DNA of 47,531 nt from Gammaproteobacteria bacterium (GTDB lineage Bacteria; Pseudomonadota; Gammaproteobacteria; Pseudomonadales; Pseudohongiellaceae): contig JAPKAI010000013.1 in NCBI GenBank assembly GCA_028825335.1, forward strand, positions 1 to 47,531, read 5' to 3'. The position numbers were made by a program, and so were the translations under genes. Shown in pieces: positions 17,818 through 27,275 of this stretch. How positions within the stretch are numbered: position 1 is the stretch's first letter; each line of letters starts with the position of its first letter. The notes under the pieces were generated by a model. The model saw only the letters and a list, made by a program, of their open reading frames with translations. It had not been told where the DNA came from and did no database searches.

Positions 17818-19047
17818 ATGCGACAACTATTAAACAAAGACTGGGCGACAATGCTCAGCGGGTTCTTTTTTCTATTTAGTGTGTCATTAAGCAGTGCAGA
17901 CATAGACCAGTTGCGCTTGGATGCCATCGCAGCGGACATGCAATCCCGAGTAGATGAAGAGCGACTATCCGGAGCAGTCCTAATGATTGCCCAAGATGGT
18001 GAGCTACAGATGAACAAAACTTTCGGACATCAGAACGTGGAAGACCAAGTGCCCATGGCTATGGATACAATCTTCCGCATCTTCTCCATGACTAAGCCGA
18101 TCACCGGCACTGCTCTGATGATTCTCCATGATGAAGGCAAGTTTGAATTGAGCGATCCCGTATCCAAATACATTCCTGAACTTGCCGGTGTGCAGGTTTT
18201 CACGGAATCCGATGCAGAGGGCAGCATGCTTACCGAAGCGGCGAATCACGAGATGACTGTCCAGGAGCTGATGACTCATACCGGCGGCATCATGTATGTT
18301 CCGCCACTATCGAGCGGACCAGTGGCCCAAGCCATGATTGCTGCAGGCATCATGAGGCCCGATATTTCATTGGCGGACCAGATAGACAGCCTTGGAGAGT
18401 TACCTCTGGGATATCAACCGGGCTCGCAGTGGGAATACAGCTATTCCGTTGATGTGCAGGGCTATCTCGTCGAGGTCTTGGCAGGTCAGACTTTCGATGT
18501 ATTTCTAGAACAGAGAATTTTCGAACCATTGGGCATGATCGACACAGGCTTCTTTGTGCCAGCTGATAAAGCTCATCGTCTCGCGAGACAATACAACCAA
18601 GCTGCGGCAGGTGGTCTTACTCGGACAGATACGGGGCAGTTTCTCAGCAAGCCGGAATTTTTCTCCGGTGGAGGAGGGCTAACCTCAACCGCTAGCGACT
18701 ATATGAAGTTTGCGCAGATGCATTTGAATAAGGGGGAGTTGGATGGCGTGCGAATCTTGTCTGAAGATGCTATAGCGATTATGCGAAGTAACCTCCTTCC
18801 AGAGGGTATCGACAATATTGCCAACATCTACCCTGGCAATGTATTCGGAGTCGACTTTGCTGTAGTGAGCGATTCAGATGCATTCAACGGAGTCCCTGAA
18901 GGTACGCATTGGTGGTGGGGAATTGCCGGTTCTTGGTTCTGGATTGATCCAGTACAGAACATAGTGTTCGTGGGCATGATCCAGAACGACAATATTTTCT
19001 ATTCTATCCAGACCCACGGCACTATGCGTGAGTTGCTCTACAACTAA
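17818..19047 (+). CDS. Exported serine hydrolase, beta-lactamase class C / family VIII esterase type
   Basis: A 409-aa protein with a Sec signal peptide (about 1-27). The catalytic S-x-x-K is SMTK at residues 90-93, in the FRIFSMTKPITG context. The second motif tyrosine is Tyr207 in WEYSYSVDVQGYL, where the family VIII esterases have Y-S-L-A. The third KTG-like motif is replaced by a WWWGIAGSW stretch. That pattern fits esterases or peptidases of the family better than true beta-lactamases. I chose the ATG at 17818 because GGGGAGG lies 9 nt upstream; an upstream TTG is unlikely. It is monocistronic, followed by a hairpin. Substrate unknown. Confidence 0.85.
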   Translation: MRQLLNKDWATMLSGFFFLFSVSLSSADIDQLRLDAIAADMQSRVDEERLSGAVLMIAQDGELQMNKTFGHQNVEDQVPMAMDTIFRIFSMTKPITGTALMILHDEGKFELSDPVSKYIPELAGVQVFTESDAEGSMLTEAANHEMTVQELMTHTGGIMYVPPLSSGPVAQAMIAAGIMRPDISLADQIDSLGELPLGYQPGSQWEYSYSVDVQGYLVEVLAGQTFDVFLEQRIFEPLGMIDTGFFVPADKAHRLARQYNQAAAGGLTRTDTGQFLSKPEFFSGGGGLTSTASDYMKFAQMHLNKGELDGVRILSEDAIAIMRSNLLPEGIDNIANIYPGNVFGVDFAVVSDSDAFNGVPEGTHWWWGIAGSWFWIDPVQNIVFVGMIQNDNIFYSIQTHGTMRELLYN

Positions 19048-19052
19048 AATGA

Positions 19053-19096
19053 AAGAGCCTCAGGGGATCAAAATTTAATCTTCTGGGGCTCTTGTA
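19053..19096 (+). terminator. Hairpin after the serine hydrolase gene
   Basis: AAGAGCCTCAG (19053-19063) pairs with CTGGGGCTCTT (19083-19093), with one T-G wobble. Only a short T stretch follows. It starts 6 nt after the stop codon, so a terminator role is likely. Confidence 0.6.
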
Positions 19097-19172
19097 AGCG
19101 CTATGGTTGTATTGCCATTTCCAATTTGGCAAACAACAACCATCCACGGCAGCACTATAAGGAAGAGCTATC

Positions 19173-19289
19173 ATGAGCAAAGGTCAAAATAGTAAAAAGG
19201 AAACAAAAAAGAAAGCGGCACTGACTCCAAAAGAGAAGAAGGCTGCGAAGGCTGCAGCCAAACAAGGGAAGAGCACGCTTGGCAACTAA
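19173..19289 (+). CDS. 38-aa Lys/Ala-rich small protein
   Basis: A 38-aa, strongly basic protein that begins MSKGQNSKKETKKKA, continues LTPKEKKAAKAAAKQGK and ends STLGN. TAAGGAAG lies 8-9 nt before the ATG, a good ribosome binding site. Nearly every third residue is lysine, and the sequence should form a disordered or helical basic peptide that could bind nucleic acid. I have a recollection of similar MSKGQ-type short proteins in other proteobacteria, but I cannot confirm it here. It stands alone between the serine hydrolase terminator and the decayed HDOD gene. Confidence 0.6.
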   Translation: MSKGQNSKKETKKKAALTPKEKKAAKAAAKQGKSTLGN

Positions 19290-19446
19290 GCTTTCGAGAG
19301 GCTAAGACGGACCTTCGGTGGTGTGCTTTATGCTGGTTCTCCCAGCAGCAGCATTTGCAAACGAATAGAAAGCATAAGGGTAATTTTCTACATTTCTTTT
19401 AGAGGCGCATAGTTACGGTCTGAATGGCGGGATGCACAAGTCTAGT

Positions 19447-19956
19447 TTAGATGGTGTTAGTCAGGAGCTTAGCTTTATCCAGGAATTCCCTCCACACAAT
19501 GCCATTGCACTTGAGGGAATCAATAGCTTCATAGAGCTCGTCCCCGCTGATCTTGTTCTTCTCATGCAGCAAGTAGAGCTCTGCGCAGCTATTGGCGTTA
19601 TGCAGGGCAACAGCTAGAACAGATTGGGGTTCTTTTGTCTGTTCGAACAGGGCCATCCAAAATTTCTCTGGTAGCTTCCATTCTCGGGTAATGAAATAGG
19701 AAATGTCCATCGACATCTCCGACATTATGTCCTTGAATGCCATGCTGCCCGGCTCCCCCTCAGTGATCCCTTTACTGAAGGCCTCGTTGAGACAATTGAA
19801 GATGATGATTTTTCCTACGTCGTGGATGAGCCCTAGGAAATGCCCGAGAAACTTATCCTCGCCTTGCTCTTATGAAAAGCCGCGACAAAGATATGCGCAG
19901 TGTAGAGAGCGTTCCCAAATCAACCTTCCGAACATCTTGTAGTAGATAGCCTTAGA
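19447..19956 (-). pseudogene. Decayed HDOD-domain gene (5'-truncated, internal TAA)
   Basis: Reading the minus strand from about 19956, one frame encodes YYKMFGRLIWERSLHCAYLC, then hits TAA at 19872-19870. The same frame then continues EQGEDKFLGHFLGLIHDVGK and runs for 140 codons to the stop at 19447. GLIHDVGK is the HD-like core of HDOD domains, and the W-E-R-S-L-H stretch before the stop is also typical of that domain, so both sides belong to one gene. The usual N-terminal half of HDOD is missing: only about 140 nt separate this point from the next gene. HDOD proteins are signalling or regulatory. A 98-aa product from the ATG at 19743 is conceivable but would lack the HD core. Confidence 0.7.
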
Positions 19957-20092
19957 GAACAATAAAAAGGAGTTAGGATCAGAATACAGTAAGTTTAGAA
20001 AAACTCTGGCTGAATACTTCAAACAGGTTAGCAATCAGGCATAATAAAGCTCAGTGACACCATTAACGTATAAAATTCAGAATAGTAAGTAG

Positions 20093-21175
20093 ATGGCTGA
20101 TAGCTCAATAACGTCAAGTGTAGAACCAATTGTTGGGCCATTTACGGATATGGCACAACAACTTTCCTCTGTGGCTTGGAGCACAATGGCGGCTAATATT
20201 CCAGGTGATTTGCACTGGGATAGAATTCTCATCACTTTGTTCATAGCGATTCTTCTATTCTTCTACTACCAAGGGCGCGGCTCAAAGGGTGCCGATGGTG
20301 GTGAGCGTAAAGTCGGGATTTTGCAGTTCCTTCTGCCGATGGACATTTATACTCATGTATCTGCGCGCGTAGATATTTGGCTCTGGGTGTTGGAACGGTT
20401 CTTGCGACCTTTCTGGGCTGTTGCGCTATTCGCAACCGTGGGGACATTTACGGAGCAGTCTGTAATCGTAGGCCTCGAATTTTTATTCGGTGGAACACCT
20501 GCGGTGGAGACTAACTTCGTCTGGATGTTGCTCTATGCCCTGGTAAGTTTGCTCTGTTATGACTTCATCTTTTACGTGATTCATTACACTATGCATAAAG
20601 TCCCGGCCTTGTGGGCAATCCATAAAATACATCACTCCGCAGAAGTGCTGACTCCACTGACACGGTCTCGAGAACATTTCCTCGCAGGACCTATTTGGGC
20701 GACTGGATCGGCTTTCAGTTTTGGCTTTGCTGCGGGCCTATTTGCCTATCTATTCGATGGTGGGATTACTCAGGCAACGTTGTTTAATGTTGGATTCTTT
20801 TCTTTTTTACTCGGTTTGACCGGTGCTTTTCGGCACTACCATGTTCAGCTGCGCTACCCCAGATGGTTGGAAAAATGGATCCAAAGCCCGGCTATGCACC
20901 ATACGCATCACAGTTATTTGAGAAAGCACTGGGATACCAATATGGCAGCCGTCACCAGCATCTATGACAGAATGTTTGGCACTCTCTATATTCCTGAGAA
21001 AGATGAATATACGCCTTGGGGAATCGGGCCGGAGACGCAGGATGAGTACCGAACATTCTGGCAAAACACTGCCGGGCCATTTCGAGACTGGTACAAGATG
21101 GTTGCCGGTGGAAGTTCGCCTCAAGCAGGGTCCGCGTCTGAATCGGTTCCTAAGAATGATGCGGAAGCTACATAA
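20093..21175 (+). CDS. Sterol desaturase / fatty acid hydroxylase family membrane protein
   Basis: A 360-aa integral membrane di-iron enzyme. The histidine clusters are HYTMH (164-168), HKIHH (177-181), a HYH about 70 residues later, and HHTHH (269-273), the family pattern for two irons. Several hydrophobic helices flank them (about 45-60, 105-125, 145-165, 195-240). A Ser/Ala-rich tail follows residue 345. Relatives hydroxylate or desaturate sterols, fatty acids, carotenoids or alkylglycerols, using oxygen and an electron donor. The exact lipid is unknown. The ATG at 20093 has only a weak TAAGTAG site. It is monocistronic, between the HDOD remnant and dbpA. Confidence 0.88.
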   Translation: MADSSITSSVEPIVGPFTDMAQQLSSVAWSTMAANIPGDLHWDRILITLFIAILLFFYYQGRGSKGADGGERKVGILQFLLPMDIYTHVSARVDIWLWVLERFLRPFWAVALFATVGTFTEQSVIVGLEFLFGGTPAVETNFVWMLLYALVSLLCYDFIFYVIHYTMHKVPALWAIHKIHHSAEVLTPLTRSREHFLAGPIWATGSAFSFGFAAGLFAYLFDGGITQATLFNVGFFSFLLGLTGAFRHYHVQLRYPRWLEKWIQSPAMHHTHHSYLRKHWDTNMAAVTSIYDRMFGTLYIPEKDEYTPWGIGPETQDEYRTFWQNTAGPFRDWYKMVAGGSSPQAGSASESVPKNDAEAT

Positions 21176-21385
21176 GTGGAGTCGCAGTAGAGCTGAGGTA
21201 GTCCTCGAGTGAATCGAAAACTGTCGAGGATTTTCAGTATTTTGCGAATGCCATTGTTTGGATTTCCCCTAAAGTTGCCGCTTCAAGGGCGCTTGTCTAA
21301 ACAGAACCTAGTGTTTTGGGATTCTTCGTAATTTCACCAATAAATATCTGCTATGATGCGCTGCCCAGATCATCAGGCAACTCCA

Positions 21386-22768
21386 ATGAATGCCGTTTCA
21401 TTTGCTACTCTAGCCCTTAGGGCCGAACTCCTAGCGAGCATCGCGACGCTAGCCTATGATTCGATGACGCCAGTACAGGCGCAGGCTCTGCCGCATCTGC
21501 TCAGCGGCAAAGACCTGATTGCACAGGCCAAGACGGGTAGTGGTAAAACGGCGGCTTTTGCAATAGGTCTGCTCAATAAACTCGACGCGCAGTCATATAG
21601 CACCCAAGCGCTAGTCCTATGCCCCACTCGTGAGCTGGCGGAACAGGTCGCGGCAGAGATTCGCAGACTCGCCAGTGCTATTCCCAACATCAAGTTGCTC
21701 ACCCTCTGCGGTGGAAAACCGATGGGTCCACAATTGGCCTCTTTGCGGCGTGATCCGCACATCGTTGTAGGAACGCCCGGGCGCATCTTAAAGCATCTCG
21801 AGAAGGAAACCTTACATCTAGGCGCAGTAGAAACACTCGTGCTGGATGAGGCTGACCGCATGTTGGACATGGGTTTTCTCGAGGATATCACAAAGATCAT
21901 CGATAAGACGCCGGCCTCTAGACAAACGCTGCTGTTCTCTGCGACTTATCCTGAGGGCATCAAGGGAATCAGTGGTAGCGTGCAGCGTGATCCAATTGAA
22001 ATTCGAGTGGAGGACAGTCACCACAGTCCAGACATCGAACAGGTCTTCTTCAAGGTCGAGAAAAGCGAGCGAATAGAGATGCTTTTCAACGTGCTTGCGC
22101 ACTATCAGCCAGAGTCGGCTCTCATATTCTGCAACACTAAGCAGCAGTGCCATGAGTTAGGCAAGGAATTACGTGAGCTTGATCTACATGCACTGGCTCT
22201 GCACGGTGATCTGGAGCAGTTCGAGCGAGATCAAGTTCTTGCTCAATTCTCCGGTAAGAGTAGCTCGATACTTATCGCTACTGACGTGGCTGCGCGCGGC
22301 CTCGATGTTAAGGAGTTGGCTGCTGTCATTAATTTCGAGCTTAGTCGCGACCCTGAAGTACATATTCATCGTATAGGACGCACGGCTCGGGCAGGCAGTA
22401 AGGGGCTCGCGGTGAGCCTGTTCACTGCTTCGGATAAGCGGCACTTGCAAGCCATAGAAGAGTATCAAGGCTCGGCTGCAAAAATAGTGAGTACGACAAC
22501 GCTGACTGTACCTGCAAATTTCAAACTCTACCCACCCATGGTCACGCTATTCGTAAATGGTGGACGTAAGGAAAAGGTTAGGGCGGGGGACTTGCTTGGT
22601 GCGCTGACGGCTAACGGTGAAATCACCGGCGCTCAGATTGGTAAGATCACGCTGTTCGACAAAATGGCTTACGTCGCCGTTGAGCAACAGGTAGCGAAGC
22701 TGGCATTGACGATTCTTGCTGATGGAAAAATCAAAGGCAGGAAATTCAGGGTACGCCGATTGCGCTAG
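21386..22768 (+). CDS. dbpA: ATP-dependent RNA helicase DbpA
   Basis: A 460-aa DEAD-box helicase. The Q motif region TPVQ is at 28-31, Walker A AKTGSGKT at 48-55, PTRELAEQV after residue 80, DEAD at 154-157, SAT at 185-187 and HRIGRTARAG near 335. The last 75 residues (FVNGGRKEKVRAGDLLGAL to KGRKFRVRRL) form the DbpA RNA-binding domain that recognises hairpin 92 of 23S rRNA. DbpA acts in late assembly of the large ribosomal subunit. I start at the ATG at 21386 (MNAVSFATL), by comparison with the E. coli protein. An ATG at 21353 adds 11 unlikely residues. Confidence 0.95.
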   Translation: MNAVSFATLALRAELLASIATLAYDSMTPVQAQALPHLLSGKDLIAQAKTGSGKTAAFAIGLLNKLDAQSYSTQALVLCPTRELAEQVAAEIRRLASAIPNIKLLTLCGGKPMGPQLASLRRDPHIVVGTPGRILKHLEKETLHLGAVETLVLDEADRMLDMGFLEDITKIIDKTPASRQTLLFSATYPEGIKGISGSVQRDPIEIRVEDSHHSPDIEQVFFKVEKSERIEMLFNVLAHYQPESALIFCNTKQQCHELGKELRELDLHALALHGDLEQFERDQVLAQFSGKSSSILIATDVAARGLDVKELAAVINFELSRDPEVHIHRIGRTARAGSKGLAVSLFTASDKRHLQAIEEYQGSAAKIVSTTTLTVPANFKLYPPMVTLFVNGGRKEKVRAGDLLGALTANGEITGAQIGKITLFDKMAYVAVEQQVAKLALTILADGKIKGRKFRVRRLR

Positions 22769-22805
22769 TTGCAATTTAGCATTACTAAGCTCTCTTAACT
22801 CACCA

Positions 22806-24464
22806 TCAGTTTTCTACTGTTATAGTTGGGCTGGGGATAAAGCCGATACGGTGCGCAATTGCCAGCAGCCGTTGATCTGCTTTTACCGATACGGGATTCA
22901 GATAGATCTGCCATGTAGTTCCAACTTCATCGCCCTCGCTTAGCAGTTGAAAACCAATGCTGGCTCCCTCGGTTCCACTATGCAGTGTTATAAGTCCACC
23001 GTTACTGGATTTTTTCGCAATAGGAGCTAGCGTCGCAGGTTGAACTCCGTTCGGCCACATGCTTTCTATTAGTTCAACTTCGGGCATCAATCCTTTGTCA
23101 TCAATGAAGCTCATCCAACTATCCATCTCTTTCCTGAGCTCGGCTAATTTGCCAGTATAGGCAGGGTCTGCGGCAATATTGTTTAATTCATAAGGGTCAT
23201 TGAGAACATCGAATAACTCTTCTCGCTCTTTCGATGTTCTAAACCACTGTGCTTGAGCCGGGCTCAACTCGCCAGCATCGCGCATGCGCAGAAGCTCTTG
23301 CATAGCTGGCATCTGCTCGCGGTAAGGAAGCGGCACATAGTAAGGTTTCTCGGGGTTGAAGTTCCGTAAATATTTGAATCGGTCGTCTCGAACCGCCCGA
23401 ATCATGTCGTACTTAGAATCAAAGCGATCGGCTGCGCCATGTACATAGTCTCGAGCAGCTGTGGTCGCGTATTCACCTACGAATGCCCTGCCATCGACAT
23501 AGTCTGGTGGTTCGATTCCGGCGAGTGAAAGAATGGTCGATTTAAAATCAACGAAGCTTATGAGTTGCTCATCAGTTTCTCCCGCTCTATATTGATCAGG
23601 GAAACGTATAATGAGTGGCAGATGCATGCCGGAGTCGTATAACAATCTTTTTTGGCGGGGCAACGGGCCGCCGTGATCGGTGTACCAGAAGATGATTGTG
23701 CTGTCCATCAAGCCATCCTCTTCCAGTTGGTCGAGAATTTCTCCCACTTGCCGATCCATGGCGACAATGTTGGAATACACTCGCCGTATATCCTGCCGGC
23801 CGATCTCAGTGTCTGCTAAATAAGGTGGAACGGGTACCGCCAGGTTCTCATCCACCAATAGTGGATTCTCAGCTTGTCTCCAAATTTGTGATTCGTGTGT
23901 AATTCCAAAATTGAAGATTGAAAAAAATGGTTGTCCTTCAGCGCGATTACGCCAATGCGCGGTATTGCTGCTTTCATCCCATGCTGTAACAGACTTACGA
24001 AATTGATAGTCCTCTTTCGCATTGTTGCTTGTATAGTAGCCAGCCTCCCTAAAATACTGGCTGTGCATTTTTACATAAGACGGCGGGACTGCTTCGTAGG
24101 GAATGATTCCTTCGACACCAAAATCTGCGATGTTTGTTGTACGCATGTGTTGGGCGCCAATTCGATTCTGATACATGCCTGTTGCTATGGCTGCACGACT
24201 TGGGGCGCAGACTCCTGAGCTTGAAAACACCTGAGTATAACGAATGCCTTCATTGGCGAGGCGGGTCAAATTTGGCGTAGCTACAGTATTATCCCCAAAA
24301 GGAGGGATGATTGGGCTTAGGTCTTCGGCGACTAGCCAAAGGATGTTGGGTGTTCTTGGAAGTATTGGCCCTTTCTGAGAGTCAGTCTGAGTCGGAGTGA
24401 GGTAACTGCACTGGCCTAAAGCCAGAACCAATAGTGGCAGAGTTAGGGCTTTGATCGTATTCAT
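22806..24464 (-). CDS. Exported type I sulfatase
   Basis: A 552-aa sulfatase of the alkaline phosphatase superfamily. Residues 1-19 are a signal, possibly of lipoprotein type with Cys19, although the residue before it (Gln) is unusual. The metal-binding block LVAEDLSP is near 45-51. The formylglycine site C-x-P-S-R is at Cys86 in VCAPSRAAIATG. YTDHGGP supplies the later Asp-His metal ligands. About 90 C-terminal residues after the catalytic fold look like an extra domain. I prefer the ATG at 24464, preceded by TAGG, over the upstream ATG at 24503. It is the last gene of a minus-strand run with a formylglycine-generating enzyme 127 nt upstream. Substrate unknown. Confidence 0.88.
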   Translation of the reverse strand: MNTIKALTLPLLVLALGQCSYLTPTQTDSQKGPILPRTPNILWLVAEDLSPIIPPFGDNTVATPNLTRLANEGIRYTQVFSSSGVCAPSRAAIATGMYQNRIGAQHMRTTNIADFGVEGIIPYEAVPPSYVKMHSQYFREAGYYTSNNAKEDYQFRKSVTAWDESSNTAHWRNRAEGQPFFSIFNFGITHESQIWRQAENPLLVDENLAVPVPPYLADTEIGRQDIRRVYSNIVAMDRQVGEILDQLEEDGLMDSTIIFWYTDHGGPLPRQKRLLYDSGMHLPLIIRFPDQYRAGETDEQLISFVDFKSTILSLAGIEPPDYVDGRAFVGEYATTAARDYVHGAADRFDSKYDMIRAVRDDRFKYLRNFNPEKPYYVPLPYREQMPAMQELLRMRDAGELSPAQAQWFRTSKEREELFDVLNDPYELNNIAADPAYTGKLAELRKEMDSWMSFIDDKGLMPEVELIESMWPNGVQPATLAPIAKKSSNGGLITLHSGTEGASIGFQLLSEGDEVGTTWQIYLNPVSVKADQRLLAIAHRIGFIPSPTITVEN

Positions 24465-24590
24465 AGAAAAGCCTAGTAAGAAACGAGAAGTTCGAAAATA
24501 CATTCGTCTAGTTTTCTAATAATGATTGTTAGGTAAATTTTAGAAAGCCTAGTACTAATAAATATTCTGGCAGTGATCGAATTCACTGCC

Positions 24591-25574
24591 CTAGTTTATA
24601 ACTGTTCTAAATCCAATATGACTTGTACCGAGGCCATTGTCTTGCGCTTCTCTAGCCGCCGGCCTGAATCGCAAGCAATAGTTTTCCGCACACAGATAAG
24701 ATCCACCCTTGATAACTTTTGCAGGCACACCGTCTGCGGAAGAGCCAAGCGATTGCTGCAGAGTAGGCCCAGTCGGATTTATTGCGTCTATTGGGTTGTG
24801 CTGCGGGGCATACCAGTTTGAGGTCCATTCCCAAACGTTGCCGATCAAGTCATAGGCGCCGTAGTCATTGGCGCCGAAACAACCTACAGGCGCCAAACCT
24901 TGATGACCATCTTCGGCATTGTCTTCTAGTGGGAATATGCCCTGCCAGGTATTTGCGTGATGCTGTCCGTGTGGGGCCAATTCGTTGCCATCCCAAGGGA
25001 ATACCGTATTGCGTCGGCTGCGTGCCGCAAGTTCGAATTGCGCCTCTGTAGGAAGCGAGCGACCTGCCCAACTGGCGTAGGCCTCCGCGTCCTCAAAGGC
25101 GACATGAATTACTGGATAGAGATCCCTTCCTTCAATGCCGCTACCGGGGCCATAGGGATGACGCCAATCAGTGCCCGGAATCCAAGACCACCCTTGGGTA
25201 GGATCTTGTCCAGACTCTCCAAGCGTGAATACAACTGAGCCAGCCCTAAGGAAATCTTCGGGTACATCACTCGGCCAATCAGCTGGGTCGGGAGAGCGCT
25301 CGGCCACTGTCACGTAGTCAGTTTCCGCAACAAAACTCGCGAACTGCACATTAGTGACTTCGTGTGCATCGATCCAGAAGCCATCTACTGAAACTCTGTG
25401 CACCGGGCCCTCCTCGGAGTAGAGTCTGTCGTCGCCCATAACGAAGTCCGCGCCGTTCACCCACACTGAAGCACCCGTTTCATCGAGGCACTGACTCGCG
25501 CTATGAGACTGAGCAAAGCCTGATTGACCTGCCATGAGTAGAATGAAGAGGGCGGTGATTGAAAAGGGTTTCAT
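24591..25574 (-). CDS. Exported formylglycine-generating enzyme (SUMF1/FGE family)
   Basis: A 327-aa protein with a Sec signal peptide (1-22) and a full FGE-sulfatase domain. FVMGDDRLYSEEGPVHRV opens the domain, LPTEAQFELAAR and GNVWEWTSNW follow. The catalytic cysteine pair is Cys295 and Cys300 in KGGSYLCAENYC, followed by LRFRPAAR. Those two cysteines separate true FGEs, which bind copper and use oxygen, from the many FGE-fold proteins without them. It should convert the Cys of C-x-P-S-R in sulfatases to formylglycine. It sits between two such sulfatases in one minus-strand cluster. The signal peptide implies that modification occurs in the periplasm, which is unusual in bacteria. Confidence 0.88.
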   Translation of the reverse strand: MKPFSITALFILLMAGQSGFAQSHSASQCLDETGASVWVNGADFVMGDDRLYSEEGPVHRVSVDGFWIDAHEVTNVQFASFVAETDYVTVAERSPDPADWPSDVPEDFLRAGSVVFTLGESGQDPTQGWSWIPGTDWRHPYGPGSGIEGRDLYPVIHVAFEDAEAYASWAGRSLPTEAQFELAARSRRNTVFPWDGNELAPHGQHHANTWQGIFPLEDNAEDGHQGLAPVGCFGANDYGAYDLIGNVWEWTSNWYAPQHNPIDAINPTGPTLQQSLGSSADGVPAKVIKGGSYLCAENYCLRFRPAAREAQDNGLGTSHIGFRTVIN

Positions 25575-25616
25575 AGTTAAGTTAGTGAGCTCAAGTTGTG
25601 GGAAGTAAATGCAAGC

Positions 25617-25655
25617 GAGGTCAGAGTAAGACTATCGGAAATTTACTCTGACCTC
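25617..25655. repeat. Perfect 13-bp inverted repeat with TCAGAGTAA core
   Basis: GAGGTCAGAGTAA (25617-25629) pairs perfectly with TTACTCTGACCTC (25643-25655) around a 13-nt loop. It lies in the 100-nt gap between the upstream sulfatase stop and the FGE start. It may act as a 3' end stabiliser or partial terminator. There is no T-run. The core recurs at 42078-42119 and, shorter, at 1644-1678. Confidence 0.7.
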
Positions 25656-25674
25656 ATCACTTACACCGCACCAA

Positions 25675-27219
25675 TTATATTACAGACTGATTGCGATGGT
25701 CGCCGAACTTTGGACGTACTACTTTCTTTAATGGAATATTCATACCGCCGGTAGATTCGAGCCAGTCATAGACTTCGTTTGCGTAGCCTGTGATGCGTTC
25801 TTGATGTTCAGGCGCGTCGATAAGGTTCTGCATCTCATAGGGGTCGGTTTGAAGGTCATAGAACTCATTAGTGTCCCACACGCCGTGGTAGCGAATGTAT
25901 TTGTAGCGTTGTGTGCGTATGCCGAACATGGTCGGAGTCTGCGGAAAATCCATCTCCCAGTAATATTCGTAAAAGATACGGTCGCGCCAGGCAACTTCTT
26001 CTCGGTTTAAAAGTGGGATAAAAGATGCGCCTTGCATATGAACTGGCATGGCCAAGCCTGCGGCCTCTAAGATAGTTGGTGCGATGTCTATATTCTGCAC
26101 CAAGGCATCGATCGGAGCTCCACCCTCAAGGTATGAAGGCCACCTAACTAACAGGGGTACTTTTGCCGACTCCTCATAGAAATGGCGCTTGTCTATCAGC
26201 CCATGTTCGCCGAAGGAGAAACCGTTGTCTCCCATGTAGATCACCAGCGTATCTTCAGCCAGTCCATTTGCATCCAGGTAATCCAATACTGCGCCCACGC
26301 TCTCATCAATGCCCATCAGAGTTTCGGTGTAACGCTGGAAGAACTCTTCGAATTCGATGTCACCATGGTACATGTAGTCGACTCCATGCCAGGATTCGCG
26401 CTGTTGCTTTACCCAGTCGGGGATTCGATTCTCGCCATAGTAGTCGCGCCCTCGTAGTGGCTCACTATCTGCATTGGCTGTAGGTAGTTCAGGAATGCCA
26501 TAGCTGGGAACATCAAAGCTAGGTGGATAGACGACGGCTTCGCCCTCGTAAAGACCTTGATGGCGCTCGGCTGGTTGAAATTGGGAATGCACAGCCTTGT
26601 GAGAGAGATACAGGAAGAATGGCTGGTCCTGCTCACGATTATCTAGCCAGTCGACGGCGTGTTCGGTTAAGACATCAGTGATGTAAGTGGATTCATCGTA
26701 CGTTGTACGCTCGCCATTGATATTAAGTGTTGGGCCATAGTAGACACCTTGCCCGCGAAAACTCTCCCAATGATCGAAACCCGGTTGCGGCTCGTCACTG
26801 TGGTTTCCCATATGCCACTTGCCGAAGTAGCTGGTCTGATATCCCGCTTCCTGCAGATACTCGGGAAAGAAAGTGAGGTTGCCAGGGTCGGGTGCGGCAT
26901 TGTCGATTACTGTATGAGTATGTGAATATAGGCCTGTGAGGATGGATGCCCGAGAGGGTGAGCACAGGGAGGTGGTGACATAGGTATTGGGGAAGTAGGC
27001 ACCCTCGCTAGCTAAACGATCCAAATTCGGAGTCTCCAACCACGGCACCTTGCCTGTAAAGCCCATGAAATCGAAGCGATGGTCGTCCGTCAGGATGTAG
27101 ATGACATTCTTTGGGCTGGCGTTCGCCAGCGGTTCCAAGCGCAACGGGTTATCTTCGCTGCTGCAACTTACTAGCAGGGCAGAAGCTAGACAGGTCGATA
27201 GAATTTGGATATTTCCCAT
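25675..27219 (-). CDS. Lipoprotein type I sulfatase
   Basis: A 514-aa sulfatase. The N-terminus is a lipoprotein signal with lipobox LVSC (lipid Cys19), so it should be membrane-anchored in the periplasm or outer membrane. Asp45-Asp46 in YILTDDHR bind the metal, and Cys86 in LCSPSRASILTG is the formylglycine residue. FGKWHMG and MGDNGFSFGEHG are the usual further active-site blocks, and HFYEESAKVPLLVRWP is typical of the arylsulfatase/polysaccharide sulfatase group. It lies 57 nt downstream of the NHL protein and 100 nt upstream of the FGE gene. Desulfation of a marine polysaccharide or small sulfate ester is plausible but not shown. Confidence 0.9.
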   Translation of the reverse strand: MGNIQILSTCLASALLVSCSSEDNPLRLEPLANASPKNVIYILTDDHRFDFMGFTGKVPWLETPNLDRLASEGAYFPNTYVTTSLCSPSRASILTGLYSHTHTVIDNAAPDPGNLTFFPEYLQEAGYQTSYFGKWHMGNHSDEPQPGFDHWESFRGQGVYYGPTLNINGERTTYDESTYITDVLTEHAVDWLDNREQDQPFFLYLSHKAVHSQFQPAERHQGLYEGEAVVYPPSFDVPSYGIPELPTANADSEPLRGRDYYGENRIPDWVKQQRESWHGVDYMYHGDIEFEEFFQRYTETLMGIDESVGAVLDYLDANGLAEDTLVIYMGDNGFSFGEHGLIDKRHFYEESAKVPLLVRWPSYLEGGAPIDALVQNIDIAPTILEAAGLAMPVHMQGASFIPLLNREEVAWRDRIFYEYYWEMDFPQTPTMFGIRTQRYKYIRYHGVWDTNEFYDLQTDPYEMQNLIDAPEHQERITGYANEVYDWLESTGGMNIPLKKVVRPKFGDHRNQSVI

Positions 27220-27275
27220 AGTGACTCACCGTGATTGCATGACTTAGCCGACAATTCAGCTTCTTCACTATCCAC

